Positions 1 through 12,066 of a stretch of DNA of 64,000 nt are shown here, in pieces (the first letter of the stretch is position 1; every line of letters starts with the position of its first letter). A program made the translations under genes and the position numbers. Source of the DNA: Anthostomella pinea (Eukaryota > Ascomycota > Sordariomycetes > Xylariales > Xylariaceae); the NCBI GenBank assembly GCA_963556695.1, contig CAUWAG010000004.1, forward strand, positions 806,001 through 870,000, written 5' to 3'. The notes beneath the pieces were generated by a model that had not been told where the DNA came from, searched no databases, and was given only the letters and a program-made list of their open reading frames with translations.

Positions 1-852
1 CAAAGCTGCCCTTCGACTCATCCTAGCGCGCAAAGCGGAGGCACAATGGGAAAAACCAGGTAGGTAGTGATGTCGGCAAGAAGAAGTCTGATGGCATTTT
101 TGTCTCTCACCAGCTGAGCGTCACGATATCACTTCTTTCTGTTTTTCGCTCTTCGCTGTTCGCATCGCGCGCATCTGATCCAGGCCGGAAACAATATATT
201 GAGATACTGTCACCATACAAAACGAGCCTCCCGAGAACGCGGGGCATCAATCGACTCAGTCGCTGGCCCAGTCACTGGCCCGAGCGATTGCGTGCTCACT
301 GCTTGTGCCGCTGCCTTGCCGGTTGACGGTTGCTATATCGAGCCACCCTGCCACCCCTCTCACACCACGTCAGATATCCTGATTCGTTGTCATGGCCACG
401 AGACCCTGAAACCAGGCTGTGGGGGTTTGCGATATCTCCAAGAGTCCTTCGACTTGCTGGGAATCAATAGTGCAAGTCAGTCCATCCAGACGCAGACTGC
501 GCCGGGTTGTCTTTGAGTTTGCCGTCTATCTGGTAATCTGTGCGATCCTCGAGGCGGCCACCAACAACATTGCGGAGCAACCAAGCGTCAGACACGCAAA
601 TGTTTCATAAGGCGCACCGCAAGTGAATAAGCCCTCTGACTTGCCGTGCGACGTCGTTGTTACTCATCAACGCGACTGGGCCATCACCCATCTGCCGTTC
701 TTGCTCGCCGTTTTCTTATTAAGGAACCCAAAGGTCCTCCTGTTTCCGCGAGCACCCAGCACCAAGCACCATAAGTTCGCCTGCTTCAGCTAAAAGCTAT
801 CAACCAAGTCCTTACTTCGGGTCGCGGAGCTTCAGACCATAGATCATCAAAC
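1..852. other. Upstream region of the glutamate-cysteine ligase gene
   Basis: No gene is supported here. Short ORFs on both strands lack coding character. The last 150 bases before the ATG at 853 are pyrimidine-rich and repeat the word agcacc/caccaag, as expected of a fungal promoter and 5' leader. No clear TATA box was found. Confidence 0.5.
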
Positions 853-3183
853 ATGGGTCTCTTGTATGTTTCTTACGACCGAGATCGGGGACCTCATTGG
901 TGACACAACATTCACTAACACTTCGGCCTGCAGAGCCTTGGGCACCGCCCTTGATTGGCCGGATGCTCAGAAGCATGCGCAGCAAGTGAGAGAATGGGGT
1001 ATCAAGGTAGAATGCCACGAGAGAAGTATCAGTGCGCTGCCCAGGGTGTGTGCTGACCCATGTTAGCAACTCCTTGAGATTTGGAACAAGGCAAAGCATA
1101 AGGAACGCGACGCAATGCTATGGGGTGATGAGGTGATTGTCACTACACCCTCTCATGGCCACGCATGTTTCTAACTGGTGCATAGGTGGAGTACCTGGTG
1201 GTGACATACTCTAAAGACGACCCAAAGGTTCTCCTGTCGCTCCGGCAAGCCGATATTCTCACCGCTTTGGCCGCAGATGAGGAACTTTCCACCCAGGGTG
1301 GATGCGTTCCCGCACTTCAGGAGCTCAAGTCTCAGAGTTCAAACCCCCTGCCGGTGTTCCACCCCGAGTTTGGTAGGTTCATGCTCGAGGCTACGCCAGG
1401 TAAACCATGGGGTATTGACTTGAAGGAGCTCCTAGAAGTCGAGCCTGATATGAAGATCAGGTATATACTTGCATCCCCAATAAGTACTGCCGAACCCAAA
1501 TTGACAACGATACAGGAGGAAGATTGCCAAAGACCATATGAAGTCTGAAGAATACCCCATCACATTGACGACCTTCCCTCGGCTTGGAGTCCCAGGGGTC
1601 TTCACAGACCCATACTATCCCCCGTCAGGATCGAAACTCCGATCTCAGTTCGTTCCAGATGAGATCGCTAACCCTCATATCCGATTCCCTACACTCGCGG
1701 CCAACATCCGCTGGCGACGTGGCAGGAAGGTCCAAGTCAATGTGCCGGTGTACCATGATGAGAATACGCCAAACCCATGGAAGGACCCTAGTGTCAATTA
1801 CGATCTTGACAAGTGGCCAGAAGACGCCGACGTGAGGAATGGCGCGGCACCTGATAACTTCATCCACATGGATGCGATGGCATTTGGCATGGGCAGCTGC
1901 TGCTTGCAGATTACCTTCCAAGCCAAGAACATTACTGAGGGCAGGAAGATGTACGACCAGCTGAGTCCACTAGGGCCCATCATGTTGGCTTTGACAGCGG
2001 CGACACCTATTTACAAAGGTTTCCTGGCTGACACGGATGTACGCTGGAATCAGATCAGTCGTGCTGTCGATGATCGTACCCCTGAAGAACTAGGGGAGAA
2101 GGTGAGTAGCCCTTGCGGTCAGGCAGCAAGCTATGAGGACTGACGTTGGGACAGGCCCTGAAAGGTAGCCGCTGGCGCATCCCCAAGTCCCGCTACGCTT
2201 CAAATTCAACCTACATCAGTACGGATCCGCGTCTTCGACCAGAGTATTTTGACCCCGACCTTATCATCGACGAGTCTATCAAGGCACAGCTTCTCCAGGG
2301 TGGTATGGACGACCTTCTGGCAACGCACTTCGCCCACTTATTCATCCGGGACCCTATCGTCATCTTCAATGAAGATCTCAAGGAGCTCGACATAACGAAA
2401 GCCGACCACTTCGAGAACATCCAAAGCACCAATTGGCAACACATGCGGTTCAAGCCCCCGCCGCCAGGCTCCGATATAGGGTGGCGTGTGGAGTTCAGAC
2501 CCATGGAGATTCAGATCACGGACTTCGAAAATGCTGCGTTTGCCGTGTTCATGGTACTGATCACGCGAGCAATATTGAGTTTCGACCTGAACTTCTACAT
2601 ACCCATTGTCAAGGTCGACGAAAACATGGAAACTGCGCATGCGAGAGATGCTGTACTTGATAAGAAATTCTATTTCCGCAAGAATCCCTTCTCCAACAGG
2701 CCACCCCGAAGCGCTCATGCGTCGGGCACAAACACGCCCATGGTCAGTCGTCCGCCGAGCCCTACGGGCCCTGTCGAAGACGAGTACGTGCTCATGAGCG
2801 TGGACGAGGTCATAAATGGGTCCAAATCCGACGAACATGAGTTCCCTGGTCTCATCCCCATCGTGGAGAGCTACCTCGACTCTGTCAACGTGGATGTACA
2901 GACGAGATGTGAAATCGCAACCTACCTTGATCTGATCCGGAAGCGCGCCAGTGGACAGCTCTGGACGGCCGCGAAATGGATCAGGCAGTTTGTGGCCAAA
3001 CACCCGGCCTACAAACACGACAGTGACGTTAACGACGCGGTCACGAAAGGTCTCATTGGCACAGTCATAGACATCAGCGATCGGGAGCAGCTGGGCAAGG
3101 GTTGGAAGGGTCTCGATGTCCCTGACCTGGAGAACCTTCTTGGGCAGTTCAGAGGAGGTTGTGGAGGAGGCTCTGCTGCGTAA
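853..3183 (+). CDS. gcs1: Glutamate-cysteine ligase catalytic subunit, six exons
   Basis: The enzyme joins glutamate and cysteine with ATP, the first and rate-limiting step of cytosolic glutathione synthesis. Exons: 853-863, 934-1006, 1067-1132, 1186-1460, 1516-2101, 2155-3183, giving 679 residues. The first exon is only 11 bases, and splicing gives an N-terminus MGLLALGT, the usual eukaryotic GCL start. Recognisable segments are the DEVEYL active-site region, the block FGMGSCCLQITFQ (family signature with its cysteines), ADTDVRW, and LFIRDPIV followed by the substrate-binding SDIGWRVEFRPME. Length is close to fungal GCLs. Every intron has gt/ag ends and keeps frame. The C-terminal tail is Gly-rich (GGCGGGS) and diverges from what I recall of other fungi, so the last 40 residues are the least certain. 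It stands alone, with no linked glutathione gene. Confidence 0.97.
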
Positions 3184-5393
3184 GGGACTGTTACTGTGTT
3201 ACCGTGTAACACTATCCAGCTGGGCCCCATCGACGGAGGACTTGGAGGTACAAGGCAGAGACTTTGCTGCTGTCGCGACGCACTAAGAAGTAGTCTCCGA
3301 GACGTAGATAATTTAGATACTAGAACACGGTCCACGAGCTTATGTACCTTGCCAAGACGCCTACGACGCTCAGTGATCTGCCGTCGGGACGATTTATCTT
3401 CCGGAAGCGCGATGGAATCTAGAGCTATGACTAGTCAACGCCGGTGGCTGACGCAGGCGCCTGGCAGCTCGGCCCTAGCACGATCGAGCTCTCGACGATC
3501 GATGCGCTAACAAGCTATGCGGCTAAGGTCATTAGTATAAGGTACGAAGCAAGCAAGCGGTCCCTGGCAGGCAGCAGCTTTCATGTTTGTTGGGTGGCGT
3601 ACGGATGTCTGCCGTCCCGTGCCCTGGATTCTCGATGAAGCCCGACTGCAGTGCTGCCCAACGACTTCCTTTCGGAGACTACCTATGTACAAGGCTGGAG
3701 AGATGATCACCGGAAGATCCTACCTACTACCTATCTCATCCGCGAGCATACAACCGGCAGTTGACCGGTTCGTTTCGTGTCTACGCGCCGCGGGCTGCTT
3801 TTTCCTGCCGGTCAGTGTTCAGCGCGGGGCGGCGCGGGGCGGCGGTCAAAGCTGTAAAGCTACGAGGCTACATATGAAGCTATGAGGCAGACTGCATCCT
3901 CGGTCGAATGGCAAGGCTACGGTACGTCAGGGATGGAAGACTGCTACCGGTAGTTGTTGCGCCCTGACAACGCTAAAATAAACAAGACACGGATAAGGAT
4001 TACCGCCTTCTTATTATGCACGAGGCAAACGTGGGCTGGGACTGGATTGCATCATCATCCGGCTGAACGAGGCTGCGGCTGCGGCTTGGGCTTGGGCTTG
4101 TCCAGTTTCGACACCATACCTAAACTCCTCGCTGAAATCACGGACAGGCCTCACTCACGTACGTCATGCACCGGACGCATAGCGACCACTGCGAGAGACA
4201 TCGCCGACCAGAGTGTCTCATCTTTCGGGACGTGAAAACCGTTCGTTGGGTGAGAGACATTGGGGACGGCACATGGCGCCGCGAGAGATTTTCGCCGAAA
4301 ACTCATCACGCAGAAGGGATTGTATATTTTTTTTTTTTTGGTCGCCGACCAAAATACACTCGTTGGTTCTCGTGGGATCTGCCGGATATCCCAGATTCCG
4401 TGTCTCTGAAAAAGTCGTTTTTCTTTGCTTTTTCCATGTTGATGTCTCCGGCAGCCGAAGACACGGGAATCAAAAGCCACACGACACGCCCTTACCGCGC
4501 GGGCTCGTGTTCGTCACCGGTTTCGCTCGACCACGACGCCACGCGGCGACCTTGCAACTTGCTCCCGAGGGATCCTCCCTTGAAAGCCGGCTGAGAGATC
4601 GCAACCCAAGACTTGAGTCATGTACCATCGACGATCCTCTGCCACGTTGTTCAACAGAGTTGGTTGCCTTGCCTCTGCCGAGACTCTGCTGGGATGGAAG
4701 GGATGCCGCACTTCGTTTTCAGCCTCGAGCCAACGGGACACCGGACTTTGGACTGTCGGATGGATGCCACGTGTTGCGATCGATGTCTCGGGCTTTAAGG
4801 GCGGCCGGCGGCAGGCGGCAGCCTTTGGCTTGTATAGCGCGCTGGGTTCTTGCTCTTCTGCCTCCCGTCGGTACTTGACTTTCTCTGATGTGCTGGGATG
4901 GGCCGTTTGGTTGGGCAGTGTAATGATGCTGGAGACTGGAAGCAAGCTTCCAGAGCTAGCCAGCGACGTTGATGCGGTGAATTTTCCACAGTGCCCAACA
5001 CCTTCCCAACAGGGACGTCCTCGTGACATCTACTTTCGTCTAGATCGATCCAAATGTAGTTAAGGGAAGTGTTGAGAGGGTCCGGCAGTCTCGTCCTAGG
5101 GCGAGAGAGTGCTAGCAAGAAGTAATATCTACTTTTCGTCTTCGGGCTTGATGCAGGGGCACCGGCTGCAAGTACGCGGTATAGTAGCTTGAGAATTAGG
5201 GCAGGAAAGTGCCGTACAGATCGTGATGGCATCGTCTTGGCCTTCTTTGACAGCCCTAGGATGATTTTCGTGTGAGATCTAGATGCTCTGGCAACTGCCG
5301 AGATCACGATTCCATCTACTCACCCTCCACGCCTCCTAGAGCGGCGACGGAGAGGTCACTACTTTAGTTCGCGTTCTTCCATCGTCTCTCCCT
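3184..5393. other. Intergenic region, convergent 3' ends
   Basis: The region lies between the gcs1 stop and the 3' end of the small minus-strand gene. It contains GC-rich slippage-type repeats (gcgcggggcgg near 3825; gcggctgcgg/cttgggcttggg near 4075) and a run of T at about 4326-4339. Several ORFs of 90-220 codons overlap on both strands at 4150-5300 but have no domain, splice continuity or repeat pattern to support them. Confidence 0.45.
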
Positions 5394-5737
5394 CTAGGCT
5401 TCATCCGGCACAATGAACATCAAGCAGCCCTTCTCGGTATAAAACGGGCCATGCTCGATGCCGGACTTGCGATAGGCGTACGCGCCGGCGCCGCACCTGC
5501 CGCCGCGCCTGGCGCCCTCGACGATGAAGATGTCCTCGACGTAGTCGCGCGCAAATTCTGCGCACGTTGGCCGTCCGCCTCTGCCAGCGCTGGAGGACCG
5601 TCCTGCGGCCGGAAGAAGGTGGGGTCCTCGTTCAGCGTTATCTGGTCGATGCCGGGTTCGATCCCGACCCAGTTGCGGTCCCCTCCGCCTCCTCGCCTGG
5701 GGGTGCTACTGGTAGGCGTGGAATTCGAACTGCCCAT
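5394..5737 (-). CDS. Small conserved-looking protein, two exons with a 41-base intron
   Basis: I do not recognise the family. The first exon (5737-5599) starts MGSSNST, a consensus N-myristoylation site, followed by a Ser/Thr/Gly-rich linker and the ordered segment NWVGIEPGIDQITLNEDPTFF. That frame then degenerates into Ala/Ser-rich sequence. In another frame, 5557-5394 encodes an ordered segment with FARDYVEDIFIVEGARRGG, then YRKSGIEHGPFYTEKG, ending MFIVPDEA and TAG. A 41-base gt...cag intron (5598-5558), with ccaac as a possible branch site, joins the two in frame and gives 100 residues. Without that splice it would be a frameshifted gene. If myristoylated it would be membrane-associated (inference). 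Confidence 0.5.
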
Positions 5738-8700
5738 GTTCCGTTGTCGCCCTATGGGAACCTGACGGACATCTATCTGGGTCTGCTCATGCGCCAGAGT
5801 CTAGTATGTCGTTACTACTGTAGTACAATATGTGCAAGGAGGAGCAGTGAAGAACGGTGCTGGTAGGGCACAAGCGCAAGCACTAGTGATGAAGACACCC
5901 CAAAGTCTGCTTATTCCCAGCTGGACGGGCTTCAACTTGGTGTCAGCTTTAGGTTTGACCGGTCGGTGGGGAAGCTGATGTGAAATGCCCGAAATCTCCA
6001 ATCTCGCAGCTTGATCGCGATGGCGATGGGACTAGTAGGAGATCGGACGGCGGCGCGAACCCTAAACCTCTGCCCTAGTAGTCTGATAGAAAGCTGGGGG
6101 TGCAGATCATCATCCCGCTGGTATAGACAGCTAACTAAAATAATCTCGTTGCCTAGATCCAGCCGAAGCATCTTGTTAGCTTGCATTGTCCCAGAGTCCA
6201 GGCACACTTGGCTTCTCAGCTCCCCAGGGGTGTATCTCTATCAACAGTCGATTCCTACCTAACGGTAAATATGAGTTCGACCTGTGACCGTTCCAAGTCA
6301 CTGGGTAACGGTGCGGGCTAAGAGAGGACCGGGTCGGCGACCGTTCCTTTCGCCGACCAGAAGCGTCCGATGAAGTCTAAGTACCAGGTATGATCGGACA
6401 GGATCTCGCCCCAGGGAGACCTTACGGGGTGGGAATCCGCCAAAAGATCAGGCCATAATGCCACATGACGAAGTCCGTCTTTCCCGCGGGATGAGGCCAG
6501 GCAAGGATGCCGGATCTTTCGACAACATTGAAAGGTACCCGGCGATCTACTAGGTAACATCTGTGTGGAATGGCGGCGCGGGCAGGCAGGGGTCGCTCCA
6601 TGATTGGACGAATACCACGTGGCTGGCAAGCAGGACGCATGCACTATTTTCAGCAGCGAAGAGCAAGATCTCCCGGGCTTGCACGAGGACTACCTACTGT
6701 AAACAAGCAACTGCTCATTCTCCAGCCACTGGGCTGCCGCGCGAGAAAGCCACCTGGCGGCGTCAGCACTCTCTCTATCCCATGCAGGGCGCTAGGATCT
6801 CTGTGGTTCCATGATCTTTAGACAGTCACTCTCCGTCTGTCCGACCTGAGGGTGTCTTGTCCTTTTTGACTTTCCCCCTGGGCGATGGCATCGATTGTCC
6901 CAGGTGCTCGACCAACATCAGGGGGCTGTCTCCGAGACATGACAGCGCATGGATTACCTCAGGTAGATTGTACAGGACGAAGGAAAGTGTTTCTCAACTA
7001 CGACTCGTGGCAGGCAGCGCTACCGCAACGGTTTTCGCCATGTGTTTCTGTCGTCGCGTGGAAGGGTCCAGAGCCTTGGAGGCGTCTCCGAACGCAGCGT
7101 TTGCGTTTGTCAATTCCTTGTAAACCTTCCGGTGTCTGTACTAGAACGCACACACACACATATACGAAGTATGTGCGTGTGCCATGGTGATCAGCAGGGC
7201 GCGGCGCGGCTGGACCAAGCCTGCCTACCTCGAAACACAGTACAGCGCCAGGTGTCGTGGTACGTTGAGCAAAGGGTGATTGCCGGATGCCCATCTCCTT
7301 TCGCGTGAGGCAAGGATCGAGCCATGTCTTAAACGGTGGTATGCGAGGCAAGGCTGCACAGGACCTATCTCGTGTCTCACGGGGTGGAATGCTGACCCCT
7401 TGAATGGCCGCCTTTTGTGCCATCGTGGACGCGGACCGCCACACACCTCGAATAGGCAAGCAATTCGTCTAGACCTATCCGAACTGCCATCCATCGCCTG
7501 TGGGGTGTGATGTATGCAGCTCTGAGTTTGACACGCAAAGTGGCGCCGGGCACTTTAGGGTTGCTTCCATCGATCGGCTGACGTTTGCCGTCGCAACCCT
7601 ATCGGTAGATAAACGAGTCTGAAGATTAGCCACGTCAAGGTTTCCAAGGGTCGATCTCACCGAGAAGGGAGAGCCTTGCCATGTGGCCGCCTCTGAGTTC
7701 GGTGCAAGGGTTTCGGAGACAAGTCCGTCTCCCGGTGAATCGAGGCGTGTCTGCGCAAGAAATGACTCGCACAGCAGCCCGGGCAGCTTTTTTTCCCGTA
7801 TATCTCGCACCTGTCGATGCAAGGCAGAAAGCGATCGACCTAACCATGGTCGAAAGGGGTCAAAGTCTGCAGCGAGCTGCTGCTGCTGTGCACTGCCGGG
7901 TGCGCGTAAGAATCCATGAACAAACGTCTGCCGACCCCAGAGCCATGTCAAATCATCTGTTGAGATCGAGGCACATGCAAGATTCGCCTGCAGCTGCAGC
8001 TTGGAAAGCCGATCTCATAGATTGCTTTCTGTGGCGGGAACCCGCCGTGCCAGCGTCGTTGTGCGATCCCAGCGTCACGTCATACATCTCCGTCTGTAAG
8101 GGGGACAGGGTCTGGGGTTGGGGCATGTGGCATGTGGCATGTGGCTTGCCGTCGGCTCTCGGTCAAACGAAGTCACCTCGTGCTGGATAGATAGCTCATA
8201 GATAGCCACCCGGCAAGCAGATAGAGAATCATGGCTAGCACAGAACGGAACAGAGGATGACGGGCGAGTGAGACTGTACTCTACTCTGCTCTGCTCCCCC
8301 CTGCGTATAGTGGCACTGTCTGACAGCACACAGAGTGGTGTGCAGATCCGCCTGGCTGCATCTAGGTCGCAACCTGAACCTGATTCCCGCGCCCCTCCTT
8401 TCGTGTATCGTGGGACAGACAAGTGCAGAGGACGGAGGGGAGCACAGGATTTGCCCGTCGTCTGCCTGTCTGTCTTTGCTTCCCGTCGGGTCACAAGCTC
8501 CCCCACATTCCACATCCACCCCTATCTCTCCACGGGTTCGAGCCAGCAGCGGAAGGGGGAACTGCGTTCGCCGGCCTGCAGCGGAAGGCATGCGGCTGGC
8601 CTTCGAACATCGCATCTCAACAGGCACGTAGGTCAGTAACTGGAGGGAAGCCCAGTCATAAGAACAATACGACATGCAAAGTGAGTGACAGCCGTGCACC

Positions 8701-10792
8701 TCCACCTTCGGGCAGTGACCGACCATCAATAAATGTAGAAGCCCAAGGCCGGCCCCGCGACCTCCAGGGGTGATATATCTTATACAACCAGAGTCTGCGA
8801 GTCGGGGAGTTATGGTAACAAATATCCCGAGAACCGGTCATGCAGGCTTTTCTGTTCAGCTACCTAGCCTGCCCTCATCAAACATTTATTGTGAAAGAAA
8901 AGATTTGCCGCGCTCCGTCGAGCCAAGTTCGCGTTTTCGTGCCGATCCTGCGGCCAGGCCCGCCGCCGCACGGCGGGCGGCACACGGGGTACTGTGTTCG
9001 GAGGCTCAACGGTTTTTCCTGTTCTTTTCTTTTCTTGGCCCACTATCTTAGCAAGAGCGCGTGTAACTAGCTCCCTTTCCCCGATACGGCAGTGACGGGT
9101 GCTTTGGAACTGTTTCCGCTGAAGGCCTAGGAGGGGTGCGTTGGATTGCCTGTTACGAGGGGGCCGATGTGAGACTGAGACTGGCTGCTGTATATATACC
9201 CGCAGAGGAATGCAATGAGCAACGGCTGAGTGAGGTCTCAGATCCGTTGTTCGAGATGGCTCGCATATCGTCCAATCCGACGCACCAATAGCCCCATCCC
9301 GTATCTCGACCACTCTTATTAAGTATACCTTGTCTAACTTATTACCGGTGTTAGCCGGCCGCCGCGAGCGCGTGAGATGAACGTGAAAGGGGGGGTGAGA
9401 AAGCAGTATGAACCGCGCAAAGACATCCTCCCTGCGTTGGTGTCTACATATGCATGTACGTACTTGACGTATATGCGTATCAGCCACCAGCCGGCCATAT
9501 CGGCTATCAACGAGTTGCTTCAAGCCAGCAGCTAGCAGCACATATGAGGCGGTATGTATGTAGGCAGATACCTAACCTTACTTACCTCAGCCAATCTGAT
9601 AAACTCACGTCATACCACATCAGCGTGGACTGGGCTGCGGTGGACTGTGGACCGCCTCACCACGCCTCCCGCTTCCCGCGTGGTTGCAGGACCACAGCCG
9701 CAACTTCGAAAGCTATCTGCCTGCAAGGAGAGACGTAGTTCTTCTCCAGATAGCCACATCACTTGACGTATGTACGCTGCTTGGCAGGCGGCTACTGGCG
9801 ATCCACCGCCCACCTGCCGCGCCCGCCGCTGTGCGACGAACCACCTACCTACGGAAGAATGGCGAGAAAAAGGGGAAACGGAAACGGAGAGTTTACGTCA
9901 TGCTCGACAGCCGCGTTTGTCGATCTTGAGTGGATAGGTTCGTTAGTAGCGCCGGCCGGTCAAGACCTGGGTTTGTCGATTCTGATGTACCTAGTCTCTG
10001 CTATAAGCGTATCGTCATAGGGTTTGGTTTGAGATATCATCTTTTTTCCATTGAACAATGTCGATGCTCCCTATGAGTATGCAATGCTGCGTGCGTGCTA
10101 TGAAACAGCCACATAAGCTGCCGAGTGTCGACATGGCTAACACACATGTCTTGAAAAGACGACGGCCTCCCAGACGCATGGAAATCACTCTTGCCATCCG
10201 TCTATCGCCGTACAATGCATTCAATTTTGCGCGCAAGCAAGCCCACCATGCCATGCATACCACATCACATAATCCTACTTCTGACGCCTTCATCATAAGA
10301 GTCCAAAGAGCTGGTGCCGCCTGCCCGTCCCGCTACATCCATCAGACCGCCAGCCCCCACAGAACACGCGCCAATCCACAACCGCCTGTATCTTTCATCC
10401 ATTCGTTAGTGAACGAAGTGCGCGAATCGCAGATTGAATCGAAAAAAGCCGAAGCGCCGAATGATGCCGTAAACCTGTGACTTTGCCCAGTCCCCTTTCC
10501 CAGATGAGGGTATATTCAACGAAAGTTGCCGCTATCCGATGATGAGAAAGCGGGTACGAAAAATAAACAGTTCGAGACCGGGTATAATTAACACAATGTG
10601 TCGTTTCTGGAATCATAATGCCATGCATGTCGCAGGTGAATATGCTGGAAAAGTCGTAGAATGCCTCGCAGGCCGTTCGTTACCAGATAGTCAAAGAACG
10701 TCGTTGATGCTGCCGTCGATCAAATACCGTCTCGAACGACGCTTTCGTGGTTCGAATATAATCGGTCGACTTGTACTGATCCCGTTCCGAGC
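5738..10792. other. Five-kilobase gene-poor stretch
   Basis: Nothing here is supported as a gene. The longest open frames (for example 7475-7951 and 8864-9541 on the minus strand, 7681-8190 on the plus) are rich in Arg, Ser and Cys, overlap equally long frames on the other strand and show no splice-consistent extension. Short dinucleotide (acacac at about 7148) and word repeats (catgtggcatgtggcatgtgg near 8125) are present. Confidence 0.4.
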
Positions 10793-12066
10793 TCAAACTC
10801 GCTCCTCCACAGCCTTTGGCCGGATATTCCTTTGCTCCATCTGCCGTTTCCTCTCCAGTTTGGCATAGTGTAGCCCGCATGCGTTACATAGTGTCCTCGC
10901 GCCGTCCGGTCCTCGCCGCCATTCAGGCGTGTCGATCCGGTTGCAGCTGTGACATCGGCCTGGCGGTGCCGCGCGCTGTGAATGTCATGTAAGCTTCTGG
11001 CGATCCATCAGGGTTCATCGAATGTCACGTACCCCTCGCCGCTTCTTTACCTCCCCGAGCCCATATGGTTGCTTCATGCCGTCGCCGTACATGCCCATGT
11101 CATCATCGCCATCGAATGGCCCTTTGGACCGACCACCTTCCCGGGCTTTCTCAGTCGCAATGCTCTGCTGCACGATGTCTCGGATGTTCTCGAGGGACTG
11201 CCTCAGCCAAATTGCGTTGTCCAGCATCGCCGAGACCTCCCTCTCGGAGGGCAATCGTTCTGGTATCGTTTGTCCTCCATGCTGTTCCGAAGCTAATTTC
11301 CCATATGCGTCGGCGAAAGCGAATATCGTCCTAGAGTTCCATGAAATCTGCTATATCCATTAGCCCACCGTGCACCATATTCGACGGTAGTACCAACCTT
11401 GCCAAGCAACTCCTGATATCCCCATGCTTCAAAGTGGCGGCTGAGGGTCGAATCATATCGATTTCTGTGCATTCCGTACTCCTCGTCGGCATGAACAGGA
11501 GGCCGTTGTGGATCGAACGTTGGAAGATGGCCTAGGTGGCGGGGTGAGACTGGAGCCGCGGAGAGTGGGAGCTGTCCTGGCGGGTACGGCATATGTGGCG
11601 GAGGAGGATTTGCATGACTGGTATTGGGAGCTGATTCCGGGGCTTTCGCAGGATCACGTTGTTCTGGGAACGGGTACGAGTTCGGAGGACCCTGCGCAGC
11701 GCCAGCGTCTGGATGTGGGGGATAGCGGTAGAATTTGTCCTCGTGCGGGCGTACTAATCGCGGTTCTGGTGCAGGCTCGGGCCTGGGAGGTGCCGCGGAG
11801 CTGAAGGGGTGAGGAAGAGTTTGTGAGCCGCCCAGCGTCGTGGGTGTCGTTGGGGTATACTGGCTTGGTTTCGCGGCCGAGAAGACTTCTGATATGGAAG
11901 GTAGCGAATGGCGAGGGGCGGACTCGGTCTCGTCGGACGCCCTCCTGCTCCCACCGGGCGAAATCATGCCGGGCATAGACGGCGGAGGCGGCGTTTGGTG
12001 ATATGGGGAGAACGGCGGATTGTGGTGGTATGCCGAAGCCGGGTTCATCAGAGTGGCAGCAGCCAT
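10793..12066 (-). CDS. GATA-type zinc-finger transcription factor, NsdD/SUB-1 class
   Basis: Nuclear DNA-binding regulator. Exons: 12066-11398, 11347-11033, 10975-10793, giving 388 residues. Introns of 50 bases (11348-11397, branch gctaatg) and 57 bases (10976-11032) keep frame. The N-terminal half is Pro-rich and disordered and includes the short motif [13 protein letters not shown] helical middle domain follows ([13 protein letters not shown], then [19 protein letters not shown] and the block around residues 255-285). The finger at residues 336-361 is C-x2-C-x18-C-x2-C, preceded by KKRRGRAAPPG and containing [20 protein letters not shown]. That is the 18-residue-loop subclass containing NsdD and SUB-1, which control sexual development and asexual sporulation in Aspergillus and Neurospora. 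The tail after the finger is short (about 27 residues). It could be a paralogue of NsdD rather than the orthologue. Confidence 0.93.

Noticed and set aside
4320..4345. Long T run as a pol III terminator for an snRNA or 5S gene
   Set aside because: No U6, 5S or SRP-like sequence was recognised upstream.
7475..7951. 158-codon minus-strand open frame and its plus-strand partner 7681-8190
   Set aside because: Mutually overlapping, no domain, no promoter or splice support.
8864..9541. 225-codon minus-strand open frame
   Set aside because: Arg-rich, low-quality sequence with no recognisable domain; plus-strand frames overlap it. Treated as chance.
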